Origin: Streptomyces sp. CB00455
GTDB taxonomy: Bacteria; Actinomycetota; Actinomycetes; Streptomycetales; Streptomycetaceae
DNA: 64,000 nucleotides
Direction of reading: 5' to 3'
Assembly: GCF_001905445.1 (NCBI RefSeq)
Contig: NZ_LIVQ01000005.1
Location: forward strand, 502,047 to 566,046
In this document: piece after piece, positions 33,272 to 41,458 of the stretch
Layout of the letters: each line of letters begins with the position of its first letter
How positions within the stretch are numbered: position 1 is the first letter of the stretch
The notes under the pieces: model-generated
The model's input: the letters and a program-made list of their open reading frames with translations, nothing else
What the model was told of the DNA's origin: nothing
Database searches by the model: none
Position numbers and translations under genes: made by a program

Positions 33272-33700
33272 CTACGACGCCGTGCCGCTCTCGGTCGGGA
33301 CGCACAGCACCGGGATCCGCGAGAGATGCAGCAGCTTGTGCGGGGTGGAGCCGAGCAGGGCGCCGCGGATCGGGCTGTCGCCCCAGGTGCCGACGATGAT
33401 CACGCGTGCCCGGTGGCGGTGGGCGGCGTCGAGCAGGGCCTGCGGGGGTTTCTCGTCGACCACCTCGACGGTCGAGGGCACGCCGGCTTCGTCGGCGGCC
33501 TCGACGGCGCGGGCGAGGGCGCTGCGGCCCGCCTGGAGGACGGCCTGGCGGTGGGCCCGGTACTCCTCTCCGGCGGGGCCGGGGGCCGCCGCGCCGTAGA
33601 CGAGGACGAGGGGTTCGCCGAAGGCGGCGGCGACCTCCAGCGCCACCCGCAGGGCCCGTTCGGCGCCGGGCGACTCGTCGTAGCCGAGGACCACTGACAT
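33272..33700 (-). CDS. Universal stress protein (UspA family)
   Basis: The 142-residue UspA protein begins 'MSVVLGYDESPGAERAL', with the Asp that contacts adenine, and ends with the ATP loop 'IIVGTWGDSPIRGALLGSTPHKLLHLSRIPVL', where the G-x2-G-x9-G-S/T pattern can be seen (GTWGDSPIRGALLGST). It is likely to bind ATP. The ATG at 33700 follows GAGGAGG; a TTG two codons earlier is less likely. It starts 12 bp after the APC permease gene on the same strand, so the two form an operon and the Usp protein may modulate the permease. Confidence 0.9.
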   Translation of the reverse strand: MSVVLGYDESPGAERALRVALEVAAAFGEPLVLVYGAAAPGPAGEEYRAHRQAVLQAGRSALARAVEAADEAGVPSTVEVVDEKPPQALLDAAHRHRARVIIVGTWGDSPIRGALLGSTPHKLLHLSRIPVLCVPTESGTAS

Positions 33701-33712
33701 CCGCAAGCCTCC

Positions 33713-35404
33713 TCAGCTCTTCCCGCCGTGGACGAGGCCGGGGTCGGCCACTGTGCGCCGCTCCTGCCAGAACGTGCCGTCCCGCAGCCGCCAGTAGGAC
33801 ATGACCAGGACGCCGGCGACGGCGATGGCGATGCCGATGACCAGCGGCGGGCCCAGTCCGAACCAGGAGATGCCGCCGGCCGAGTTCGCCGGATCCGCCA
33901 TGTCGCCGACCGACTCCACCAGCAGCCAGGTCAGCAGCCCGGCGCCGAGCACCGGGCCGAGGCCGATGAGCAGGAAGTTGTGCAGGCTCTCCAGCAGGTG
34001 GCGGCGGTAGTAGACGGCGCAGGCCAGTCCGGTGAGCGCGTAGTAGAAGGCGATGAGCAGGGAGAGCGCGGTCAGCGAGTCGAGCAGCGCGTTCTCGCTG
34101 ATCTGGTTGACGACGAGGTACCAGCCGATCGCAATGCCGGCCACCCACCAGGTGCTCACGTCGGGGGTCCGGAACCGCGGGTGGATGTGCGCGAGGGTGG
34201 GCGGCAGCGCGTGGCGGCGGGCCATCGACAGGGCCGTGCGGGAGGCGGGGATGATCGTGGTCTGGGTGGAGGCGAGGGCGGAGGTGCAGACCGCCAGCAG
34301 CACCACCCAGTCCCAGCCGCCCATCACCTCGTGGGCGAGGACGGCGAAGACGGCCTCCTCCTGGTTCGCGTTCTCGGCGAGGAAGGCGGTGCCCGCGTAC
34401 GCGACGACGGCGAAACCGACGGACAGGTAGGTCACCAGCAGCACCACGGTCGACCAGATGCCGGCCTTGCCGGGCGCCGTGGCGGAGTTCTCGACCTCCT
34501 CGGTGAGGTTGACCGCGGACTCCCAGCCCCAGTAGATGAACACGCCGAGCAGCAGCCCGCCGGTGAGGGCCGCCCCGCCGGCGCCGAAGGGGTTGAGCCA
34601 GCCGACGGACGGCTCGATCGCGTCGAGCGTGCTGGTACCGGCGTAGACGCGGTAGAGGGCGACGACCGCGAAGGTCAGGAGGAAGAAGACCTGGGCGAGG
34701 ATGAGGATGTCCTGGAGGTGGGCCGACAGCTCGGTGCCGATGACGCAGACAGCGGTCATGGCGAGGATGACGGCGACGGCGAGGGACTGGCGGATGACGT
34801 CGTTGGTGGCCCAGCCGTCGAGCCCGGCGGCGAGCAGGCCGAAGTGGACCGCGACGTCCGCCAGCGAGCCGATGACGAGGACGCCGGTCATCGTGATCGC
34901 CCAGCCGCCGAGCCAGCCCGCCCAGGGGCCCATGGCCCGCGTGACCCAGGAGAAGGTCGTGCCGCAGTCCTGGTCGACCTTGTTGAGGTAGTAGAACGCG
35001 GCGGCGATCAGCAGCATCGGTACGAAGGAGGCCAGCATCACGCCCGGTGCGTAGACGCCGGCCAGGGCCACGATCGGGCCGAGGACAGCGGCCAGGGAGT
35101 AGGCGGGGGACGTCGAGTTCAGGCCGATGACGAGCGCGTCGAGGAAGCCGATCGCGTCGGCTTGCAGGCCCACGCCGGACTGCGGGCCGCAGACCGCGCC
35201 GGAGTTCGCGGCCGGGCCCGCGGCCGGCGCTCCGCCGCCGCGTGTGCCGCCGCCGCCGAGCAGGTCACCGCGTCCACCGCTGCCCGCCCGGTCCGTGCCG
35301 TTCACACCGCTCGCGCCGCTCGCGCCGTCGGCACCGTTCGTACCGGCGACCGGGCCGTCGCCGGCGTCCGCGCCGCCCGTCCCGCCCTCACGCTCGTCCG
35401 CCAT
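33713..35404 (-). CDS. APC-superfamily amino acid/amine permease
   Basis: The 563-residue permease has about 12 membrane helices after a low-complexity Gly/Ala/Asp N-terminal tail of about 70 residues. Helix 1 'NSTSPAYSLAAVLGPIV', helix 3 'WVTRAMGPWAGWLGGWAI' and 'GVFIYWGWESAVNLTEE' are APC landmarks with the substrate-binding unwound helices. The group transports amino acids, polyamines or related cations in exchange or with protons. The tail is unusual for the family and probably disordered. It is co-transcribed with the universal stress protein gene downstream. Confidence 0.88.
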   Translation of the reverse strand: MADEREGGTGGADAGDGPVAGTNGADGASGASGVNGTDRAGSGGRGDLLGGGGTRGGGAPAAGPAANSGAVCGPQSGVGLQADAIGFLDALVIGLNSTSPAYSLAAVLGPIVALAGVYAPGVMLASFVPMLLIAAAFYYLNKVDQDCGTTFSWVTRAMGPWAGWLGGWAITMTGVLVIGSLADVAVHFGLLAAGLDGWATNDVIRQSLAVAVILAMTAVCVIGTELSAHLQDILILAQVFFLLTFAVVALYRVYAGTSTLDAIEPSVGWLNPFGAGGAALTGGLLLGVFIYWGWESAVNLTEEVENSATAPGKAGIWSTVVLLVTYLSVGFAVVAYAGTAFLAENANQEEAVFAVLAHEVMGGWDWVVLLAVCTSALASTQTTIIPASRTALSMARRHALPPTLAHIHPRFRTPDVSTWWVAGIAIGWYLVVNQISENALLDSLTALSLLIAFYYALTGLACAVYYRRHLLESLHNFLLIGLGPVLGAGLLTWLLVESVGDMADPANSAGGISWFGLGPPLVIGIAIAVAGVLVMSYWRLRDGTFWQERRTVADPGLVHGGKS

Positions 35405-35557
35405 GTACGCATCGTCACCCGCCCCGTGCCGCCGCGCGAGGCGGAAGACCTCAAGGGGTGTCCCGCCGACGGGGCACGACCGGGCGGGCGCGGGCCGGCC
35501 GGATCGGCAAGATCCGAAAGGGACGGCCGGGCCCGTCCGATGGTCCGGGGTCTGGTT

Positions 35558-36151
35558 CTAGGGGCGGGTGTTCCAGCCCGCGACGACCGGGAGCCCGTGC
35601 TCCGTGGAGAGCCTGCTGACCGTGCCCGTCAGCAGCAGGAACAGCCGGCCGTCGGAAGGCTCCAGTCCCAGGTAGCGGGCGGTGAGCACGCGCAGGAAGT
35701 GGCCGTGCGCGACGACCACCGCGTCGCCCGAGTCCCCGCGCAGCACGGGGGCGAGCCGGGCGAGGACCCGGTCCGCGCGGGCCCCCACCTGGGCCGCGCT
35801 CTCCCCGGGGTGCTCCGCGTCGCCGGGCGGTACCCCGTCGGTCCACAGGGACCACTCCGGGGTCGTGCGGCGGATCTCGGCGGTGGTGATGCCTTCGTAG
35901 CCGCCGTAGTCCCACTCGTACAGGTCGGGGTCGGTGACCCCGCCGGTGAGCCCGGCGAGTTCGGCCGTCGCGACGGCCCGGCGCAGCGGGCTGGTCAGCA
36001 CCAGCGCCGGACGGCGGTCCCGGAAGAACGGCGCCAGCGAGATCGCCTCCTCGACGCCGCGCGGGGTCAGCGGCACGTCGGTGCGCCCGGTGTGCCGCCC
36101 GTTGGCGCTCCACGCCGTCTCGCCGTGTCTCACCAGCAGCAGGTCGCTCAT
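35558..36151 (-). CDS. Histidine phosphatase superfamily (phosphoglycerate-mutase-like) protein
   Basis: The 197-residue protein has the phosphatase core 'LLLVRHGETAWSANGRHTG' with the catalytic RHG at residues 8-10, 'LTSPLRRAVATAEL' with the second Arg, 'YEWDYGGYEGI' with the catalytic Glu, and 'VVVAHGHFLRVLTAR' with the second His. Such proteins dephosphorylate sugar phosphates, phosphopeptides or other small molecules. The substrate is unknown. It is divergent from the DUF1275 gene; the two starts are 70 bp apart and probably share a promoter region. Confidence 0.9.
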   Translation of the reverse strand: MSDLLLVRHGETAWSANGRHTGRTDVPLTPRGVEEAISLAPFFRDRRPALVLTSPLRRAVATAELAGLTGGVTDPDLYEWDYGGYEGITTAEIRRTTPEWSLWTDGVPPGDAEHPGESAAQVGARADRVLARLAPVLRGDSGDAVVVAHGHFLRVLTARYLGLEPSDGRLFLLLTGTVSRLSTEHGLPVVAGWNTRP

Positions 36152-36221
36152 CCCACGGACCCTATGCCCTGCGGCATGTCGGCGTCGAAGGGGCCCGGCG
36201 GGCGTGTCACTGTCGGGCCTC

Positions 36222-36962
36222 ATGAAGCGGGGTACGGGTACAGGTACGGGTACGTGGCGGCCCCGGGTGTCGCCGACCGGGCTCATGCTCCTCCTGACCG
36301 CGGTCACCGGCCTCGTCGAGGCGGTGAGCCTGCTGGCGCTCGGGCCGGTGTTCACGGCGATGCAGACGGGAAACGTGCTGTTCCTGTCCTTCGGAGCCGC
36401 CCGCCAGGGGAGCCTGCCCACCCTGCCGTCCGCGGTCTCCCTCGCCGCCTTCGCCGCCGGTGCGGTGTGCGGAGCGCGGGCGGAATCCGCGGCGCAGGCC
36501 CGGGGCCTGCGCTGGGTGGGGGTCGGCCTGTACGCCGAGGCCGCGCTGATCCTCACCGCCGCCGCCACCGGGTGGGGACTGCCCCCGCGGTACGGCGGCC
36601 GCTCCGACGGACACCTCGTGGTGGCCGCGCTGCTGGCGGTGGCGATGGGCATCCGGAACGTCACGAGCATGCGGGTGAACGTGCCGGGGGTGCCGACCAC
36701 CCTGGTCACGCGGTCCGTGACCGCTCTGATGGGCGGTTCGGTGCTCGGCCAGGACCACGCCTTCGGCTACGGCACGGCGGCGTGGGCGCGCCGGGCCGTG
36801 GCCGTTCTGATGATGTTCACGGGCGGTCTGTCGGGCGCCCTGCTGGTACGGGCCGGGTGGACGGTGGGCGAGCTGTTGCTGCCCGCCGCCGTGCTGGTCC
36901 TCGCGGTCGGCCTGGGCTACCGGCGCCTGCCGCTGCCCGGCACGCGGGAGGGAGTCCCGTAG
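36222..36962 (+). CDS. DUF1275 (YoaK-like) membrane protein
   Basis: The 246-residue membrane protein has six hydrophobic segments and the DUF1275 patterns 'GLVEAVSLLALGPVFTAMQTGNVL' (seen as VFTAMQTGNVLFL), 'AMGIRNVTSMRVNVPG' and 'TTLVTRSVTALM'. The function of DUF1275 is not known. Its N-terminus 'MKRGTGTGTGTWRPR' is coded by a GGTACG-type hexamer repeat. The last 46 bp overlap the 3' end of the convergent MerR gene. Confidence 0.85.
   Translation: MKRGTGTGTGTWRPRVSPTGLMLLLTAVTGLVEAVSLLALGPVFTAMQTGNVLFLSFGAARQGSLPTLPSAVSLAAFAAGAVCGARAESAAQARGLRWVGVGLYAEAALILTAAATGWGLPPRYGGRSDGHLVVAALLAVAMGIRNVTSMRVNVPGVPTTLVTRSVTALMGGSVLGQDHAFGYGTAAWARRAVAVLMMFTGGLSGALLVRAGWTVGELLLPAAVLVLAVGLGYRRLPLPGTREGVP
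36229..36254 (+). repeat. GGTAC(G/A) hexamer repeat in a coding N-terminus
   Basis: Four successive GGTAC(G/A) units encode Gly-Thr repeats at the start of the DUF1275 protein. Similar hexamer tracts occur at 583-632 and at 42540-42580. Confidence 0.7.
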
Positions 36963-37957
36963 GGGGTGTCCGCCGGTCGGGCCGGGCTCGCCGCCAGCGC
37001 CTCGATGAGCTCCAGGCCCGAGCGCAGGCCGAACAGCCGTTGTGTGCGCGGCTCCGGGGTACCGGGGCCCCAGCCCGGTCCCGCGAGCAGCAGCGCCGAG
37101 TGCCCGCGGGCCCCGCGCACGCCCCACTCGATGCCGGCCACCGACCGGGCGAGGGCCGGGTCCGCGGTCGTGCGGGACTGCGCCCACAGCACGACGGCCC
37201 GCGGGCCGGTGCGCCGTACGGCGTCGCGCAGGGCGTCGGCGGGCAGGGCGGCGCCGAACATCCTCACCGCCAGGCCCCGTTCGCCGAGGGCCGCGGCGAG
37301 CGCCTCGACGGGCAGGCTGTGCTGCTCGCCGGGCACGCACGCGAGGAGCAGCGGGGCGACGGTGGGGCCGCCCGGCCCGGGCGCGGGGCGGATGCGGCGC
37401 AGGGCCGAGGAGACGTGCCAGGAGAGCAGGTGCTCCACCTCGACGTAGCGCTCCCCCGACGAGGCCCATTTGCGGCCCACGGCGTGCAGGGTCGGCGCGA
37501 TGACCTCCTCCCAGGCGGTCACCAGGCCGTGTTCGGCGAGGGCTGCGTCCAGCAGTTCCTCCACGGACGGCGCGTCCAGTCGTACGGCGGCCCGTGCCAG
37601 CCCCCGGCACTCCGGGCGGGCCTCCCCGAGGGGAAGGGAGTTGCGCCCGCCCGGGGCCCCGGCGCCCACCGGGGTGACGGGGCGGGCGGCCGGAGCCGCG
37701 TCCCGCGCGGCCCGCGCCGCGTCGGCCGGGGGTACGCCCTGCCCGGTCAGCCGGCACATGAGTTCCAGGAGGGCGATGTCCTGGGGGGTCCAGCGGCGGT
37801 GCCGGCCGTCCTCGCGGCGGGCGGGGCCGATCGCGTACCGGCGCTCCCAGGAGCGCAGCGTGGTCGGCGAGACCCCGAGGCGCCGGGCGACGGAGCCGGT
37901 GCTCAGCGCGGCGGCGGGGAGGTCCGGGGGCGGTTCGGGTCGCGGCTGGGGCTGCAC
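36917..37957 (-). CDS. MerR-family regulator with cobalamin-binding-like C-terminal domain (LitR/CarH type)
   Basis: The 346-residue protein has an N-terminal MerR helix-turn-helix 'GSVARRLGVSPTTLRSWERR' and wing 'GRHRRWTPQDIALLELM'. The C-terminal part looks like the four-helix cap and Rossmann domain of LitR/CarH: 'HAVGRKWASSGERYVEVEH' resembles the cap W-x9-EHE motif but reads VEH, and 'CVPGEQHSLPVEALAAAL' resembles the E/DxHxxG cobalamin motif but has Pro for Gly. The protein may bind cobalamin weakly or not at all. It is the last gene of an operon with a photolyase and an SDR, which fits light control. Confidence 0.85.
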   Translation of the reverse strand: MQPQPRPEPPPDLPAAALSTGSVARRLGVSPTTLRSWERRYAIGPARREDGRHRRWTPQDIALLELMCRLTGQGVPPADAARAARDAAPAARPVTPVGAGAPGGRNSLPLGEARPECRGLARAAVRLDAPSVEELLDAALAEHGLVTAWEEVIAPTLHAVGRKWASSGERYVEVEHLLSWHVSSALRRIRPAPGPGGPTVAPLLLACVPGEQHSLPVEALAAALGERGLAVRMFGAALPADALRDAVRRTGPRAVVLWAQSRTTADPALARSVAGIEWGVRGARGHSALLLAGPGWGPGTPEPRTQRLFGLRSGLELIEALAASPARPADTPYGTPSRVPGSGRRR

Positions 37958-38090
37958 GTGCTCACGATACGACGGGCCGCCCGCGGGGAGCGGCGGCCCG
38001 GTCGGGGGCCCGGGCAGCCCGACGGGGGTCGCCCCTGCGGTCGCCGGGCCGGCGGCGCCCGCAGCCGAGCCGCTCCCCCGTCGGGGGCGG

Positions 38091-39464
38091 TCAGGCGCTC
38101 CCCCGTCCCCGCCGGAAGCGGTCGAGTCCCTCCGACAGTTCCACCACCGGGTCCGGGTAGTCGTACCGTGCGCGCTCCGCCGCCGGCAGCCGCCACGGCT
38201 CGTGCACGCGCGGGGCGGCCAGCCCGGCGAGTTCCGGGACCCAGCGGTGGACGTAGCGGCCTTCGGGGTCGTAGCGCAGGCCCTGCCGGACGGGGTTGAG
38301 CACGCGGTTGGGGCGGGTGTCGGTGCCGGTACCCGCGACCCACTGCCAGTTGAGCTGGTTGTTGGCGACGTCGCCGTCGACGAGGAGGTCCAGGAAGTGG
38401 CGGGCCCCGGTGCGCCAGTCGACGTAGAGGGTCTTGGTCAGGAAACTGGCAGCCAGCAGCCGGCCCCGGTTGTGCATCCATCCCTCGTGGCGCAGCTGGC
38501 GCATGGCGGCGTCGACGACGGGGTAGCCGGTGCGGCCCTCCTTCCATGCCTGCGTCTCCTCTTCGGCGTCGGCGCCGGTGCGCCAGTGGTCCTGGCGGTC
38601 GCGGTAGTCGCGGGCGGCCGCCTGGGGGCGGGCGGCGAGCACCTGGCGGTGGAAGTCGCGCCAGCACAGCTGGCGGACGAAGGCCTCGGCGCCGGGGCCA
38701 CCGGCGGCGCGGGCGCGCAGGACGGCCTCGGTGGGCGAGAGGGTGCCGAAGTGCAGGTGCGGGGAGAGCCGGGAGGTGGCGTCGCCGGCCAGGTCGTCGT
38801 GGGTGTCCTCGTAGCGGGTGATGCCGGAGCGCAGCCAGTTCGCCAGGAGGGCGCGGGCCTCGCGCTCGCCGCCCCGGGCGAGGGCCGGGGAGACGCCGCT
38901 GAGGGAGCCGCGCCCGGGCAGGGGTTCGGAGCCGATGCCGTCGGGGACCGGGACGGCGCGGGGGGCGGGCGCCACGTCCCGCGGGTGCAGGTCGGCCCAG
39001 CGGCGGAAGAAGGGGGTGAAGACGGCGAAGTGGTCGGAGCCGGCGGGCAGGAGGGCCCCGGGGGCGACGACGGTGACGACCGTGTCGTGGACGTGCAGCC
39101 GCCGGCCCTCGGCCTCCAGGGCGGCGCGCAGCCGTTCCTCGCGGGAGTGGGCGTAGGCGCTGACGTCGGCGGCCATGTGGACCTCGTCCGCGTCGGCCTC
39201 CCGGGCGAGGGCGCACACCTCGGCGACGACGTCACCGGAGCGCACCACGAGGCGGCCGCCGCGTGCGCGCAGCCCCTCGTCGAGGTCGGCGAGGCAGTCG
39301 GCGAGGAAGGCCTGCCGGTTGGGCGGGGCGAAACCGGCGGCCGCGACGGCGCGGTCGCGGACGAAGAGCGGGACCACCCGCTCGCGGGAGGCGAGGGCCG
39401 CGCCCAGCGGCGGGTGGTCGTGCAGGCGCAGGTCGGAGGTGTACAGGACGACCGCGACGTTCAT
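38091..39464 (-). CDS. phr: Deoxyribodipyrimidine photolyase / cryptochrome
   Basis: The 457-residue protein has an N-terminal antenna domain 'VAVVLYTSDLRLHDHPPL', here quoted from its opening, and a C-terminal FAD domain. Typical elements are 'TSRLSPHLHFGTLSP', 'FVRQLCWRDFHRQVL', 'WKEGRTGYPVVDAAMRQL', 'GWMHNRGRLLAASFLTK' and 'WQWVAGTGTDTRPNRVLNP'. These are class I CPD photolyase features, including the Trp chain. It repairs UV pyrimidine dimers with blue light. It starts 15 bp behind the SDR-DUF2867 gene and precedes the MerR gene, one operon. Confidence 0.95.
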   Translation of the reverse strand: MNVAVVLYTSDLRLHDHPPLGAALASRERVVPLFVRDRAVAAAGFAPPNRQAFLADCLADLDEGLRARGGRLVVRSGDVVAEVCALAREADADEVHMAADVSAYAHSREERLRAALEAEGRRLHVHDTVVTVVAPGALLPAGSDHFAVFTPFFRRWADLHPRDVAPAPRAVPVPDGIGSEPLPGRGSLSGVSPALARGGEREARALLANWLRSGITRYEDTHDDLAGDATSRLSPHLHFGTLSPTEAVLRARAAGGPGAEAFVRQLCWRDFHRQVLAARPQAAARDYRDRQDHWRTGADAEEETQAWKEGRTGYPVVDAAMRQLRHEGWMHNRGRLLAASFLTKTLYVDWRTGARHFLDLLVDGDVANNQLNWQWVAGTGTDTRPNRVLNPVRQGLRYDPEGRYVHRWVPELAGLAAPRVHEPWRLPAAERARYDYPDPVVELSEGLDRFRRGRGSA

Positions 39465-39479
39465 GTCTTTCGCTCCCCG

Positions 39480-41024
39480 TCAGGGCTGGGCAGGGCGGCT
39501 CTCGTGGGGTACTTCGGCGGCGGGGGCGGATGCGGATGCGGGGTGCTCCAGGCGTTCGGCGGCCCGGGCGATGTTGCGGGCCATCCCGCCGAAGACCACG
39601 GCGTGGAAGGGGGACACGCTCCACCAGTAGAGGTGGCCGAGCAGTCCGCGCGGGTGGAAGAGCGCCCGCTGGCGGTAGCGCGCCCGCCCCGGGCCCGGGC
39701 CGGGGTCCGCGTACATCTCCAGCCACGCCAGGCCCGGCAGCCGCATTTCGGCTCGCAGGCGCAGCAGGCGGCCCGGTTCGATCTCCTCCACCCGCCAGAA
39801 GTCGAGGGAGTCGCCCACCCACAGGCGGGCCGCGTCCCGGCGGCCGCGGCGGATGCCGACTCCGCCGACGAGCCGGTCGAGCCAGCCGCGCACCGACCAG
39901 GCCAGGGGGAAGGAGTACCAGCCGTTCTCGCCGCCGATGCCCTCCACCACGCGCCACAGCGCGGCGGGCGAGGCTCCGACGTCGCGGGCCCGCCGGTCCT
40001 GGTAGAGGCTGCCGCCGGCCCAGTCGGGGTCGGTGGGCAGCGGGTCGCTGGGGGCGCCCGGCACGGAGGCGTTGGACCACCGTGTGGTCACCTCGGCCTC
40101 ACGTACCCGCCGCAGGGCCAGGGTCAGGGCCTCGTCGAAGCGGATCGGTGCGCCGGGCGGATCGGGGACGTGGCGCGCGATGTCGTGCTCGGCGCAGACC
40201 ACTTCGTGGCGCAGGGACTCCGCGAGCGGGCGGGCCAGTGCGCGCGGGACGGGGGTGACCAGGCCGATCCAGTGGCTGGACAGCCGGGGGGTGAGCATCG
40301 GGACGCGCAGGATGAGCCGTTTGCGCAGTTGGGCGACGACCGCGTAGCGGCGCATCATCTCCTCGTAGGTGAGGATGTCCGGGCCGCCGATGTCGAAGGC
40401 GCGGTCGACCTCGGGCGGCATGGTGGCGCTTCCGACGAGGTAGCGCAGGACGTCGCGGACGGCGATGGGCTGGCAGCGGGTGCCGACCCAGCTCGGGGTC
40501 ACCATGACGGGCAGGCGTTCGGTGAGGTAGCGCAGCATCTCGAAGGAGGCCGAGCCGGAGCCGATGATGACGGCGGCGCGCAGGACGGTGGCCGGGACGG
40601 GACCGGCGAGGAGGATGTCGCCGACCTCGGCGCGGGAGCGCAGGTGCGGGGAGAGTTCGTGGACGGGGATGCCGACGGGGGTGAGTCCGCCGAGGTAGAC
40701 GATGCGGCGGACTCCGGCCGCGTGGGCCTGCTCGGCGAAGATCCGTGCGGCGTCGCGGTCGCGCTGCTCGAATCCGGAGCCCCCGCCGAGGGCGTGCACG
40801 AGGTAGTAGGCGACGTCGATGCCCTGCATGGCCGCGGCCACGGACCGCGGGTCGGTGGCGTCGCCGCGCACGGTCTCGGCCTGCCCGGCCCACGGGTGGT
40901 CGCGCAGTTTCTCCGGTGAGCGGGCCAGGCAGCGGACGTGGTGACCGGCGTCGAGCAGTTCGGGCACCAGGCGCCCGCCGATGTAGCCGGTGGCACCTGT
41001 GACCAGGCAGTTCAGGCCTGTCAT
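39480..41024 (-). CDS. NAD(P)-binding SDR fused to DUF2867 domain
   Basis: The 514-residue protein has an extended-SDR N-terminal domain 'NCLVTGATGYIGGRLVPELL' with the nucleotide loop GATGYIG, and an atypical-SDR pattern that lacks a clear YxxxK. The second half (from about residue 330, 'GSLYQDRRARDVGASPAALW' to 'LLGHLYWWSVSPFHAVVF') is DUF2867, a START-like domain. Such fusions commonly sit next to photolyase genes in actinobacteria. The role is unknown. The ATG follows AAGGAG. It is the first gene of the SDR-phr-MerR operon; a hairpin and a perfect tandem repeat lie in its upstream region. Confidence 0.88.
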   Translation of the reverse strand: MTGLNCLVTGATGYIGGRLVPELLDAGHHVRCLARSPEKLRDHPWAGQAETVRGDATDPRSVAAAMQGIDVAYYLVHALGGGSGFEQRDRDAARIFAEQAHAAGVRRIVYLGGLTPVGIPVHELSPHLRSRAEVGDILLAGPVPATVLRAAVIIGSGSASFEMLRYLTERLPVMVTPSWVGTRCQPIAVRDVLRYLVGSATMPPEVDRAFDIGGPDILTYEEMMRRYAVVAQLRKRLILRVPMLTPRLSSHWIGLVTPVPRALARPLAESLRHEVVCAEHDIARHVPDPPGAPIRFDEALTLALRRVREAEVTTRWSNASVPGAPSDPLPTDPDWAGGSLYQDRRARDVGASPAALWRVVEGIGGENGWYSFPLAWSVRGWLDRLVGGVGIRRGRRDAARLWVGDSLDFWRVEEIEPGRLLRLRAEMRLPGLAWLEMYADPGPGPGRARYRQRALFHPRGLLGHLYWWSVSPFHAVVFGGMARNIARAAERLEHPASASAPAAEVPHESRPAQP

Positions 41025-41046
41025 GGCTGTCTCCGCTCCTTGTGGG

Positions 41047-41075
41047 CCGTAGGGGTCGCGCGCCGTCCCCTACGG
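41047..41075 (-). promoter_or_regulatory. 9-bp inverted repeat in SDR/photolyase leader
   Basis: CCGTAGGGG (41047-41055) and CCCCTACGG (41067-41075) are exact reverse complements with an 11-nt spacer. It ends 23 bp before the SDR start, just ahead of the ribosome-binding site, so it could be an operator or a leader hairpin. Confidence 0.5.
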
Positions 41076-41129
41076 ACTTCCGCGCGGCCGCTCGGATCGG
41101 ATGCGCGCCGTCGGCCGGTCCGGCGCGTC

Positions 41130-41185
41130 CGGACGACGTCTTCCGGACGAAGCCGGCCGGACGACGTCTTCCGGACGAAGCCGGC
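41130..41185. repeat. Perfect 28-bp tandem direct repeat (two copies)
   Basis: Copies 41130-41157 and 41158-41185 are identical. Each contains the interrupted palindrome CCGGAcgacgtctTCCGG (the first base of which is shared with the unit before). A partial third copy (CGGAACACG) follows. The array is 106-161 bp upstream of the SDR-phr-MerR operon, a likely operator for the operon's MerR regulator. Confidence 0.65.
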
Positions 41186-41433
41186 CGGAACACGTCGGAC
41201 CCCGCCAGAACACAGTCACACCTCGCACCCGGGAGTGCCACGCAGCCGCCCCCGCGAGCCACCCTCCCGGTGATCCGTCCTCCTGCCCGAGGCCGCCCGG
41301 CCGCGGGCGCACTCCTGGGTCCCTGCGCCGCCGGAAAGCCCGGCGGGCAGAAGGAGCGGGACGGCTGAAGCCCAGCGGCAGCAGCCGCGCGCCGGGAACA
41401 CTGCCGCCGCGCGATCGGGCGGGATCCGGATGA

Positions 41434-41452
41434 ACTGGGCCATTGGTACAGT
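41434..41452 (+). promoter_or_regulatory. ACTGG-CCATTGG-ACAGT motif, copy 2
   Basis: ACTGGGCCATTGGTACAGT lies 6 bp before the AsnC ATG. TACAGT could be a -10 hexamer of a leaderless promoter, and the inverted ends ACTG/CAGT could be the AsnC operator. See copy 1 at 33170. Confidence 0.5.
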
Positions 41453-41458
41453 CACGGC

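Larger units (their letters stand above)
41025..41458. other. 434-bp divergent region upstream of photolyase operon and AsnC gene
   Basis: No protein gene is supported. It holds a hairpin (41047-41075), two perfect 28-bp tandem repeats (41130-41185), and the AsnC-proximal motif (41434-41452). The remaining stretch (41190-41430) is G/C-rich with no clear signal. Confidence 0.7.

Noticed and set aside
31008..34148. A minus-strand frame of over 1000 codons across helD, FUSC and the Usp gene
   Set aside because: It is the reverse or shifted reading of three well-recognised genes, is extremely Arg/Pro-rich and has no family match.
33728..38299. A plus-strand frame of about 1500 codons
   Set aside because: It is an antisense shadow of the APC permease, phosphatase and other real genes, with Gly/Asp/Val repetition typical of reversed high-GC codons.
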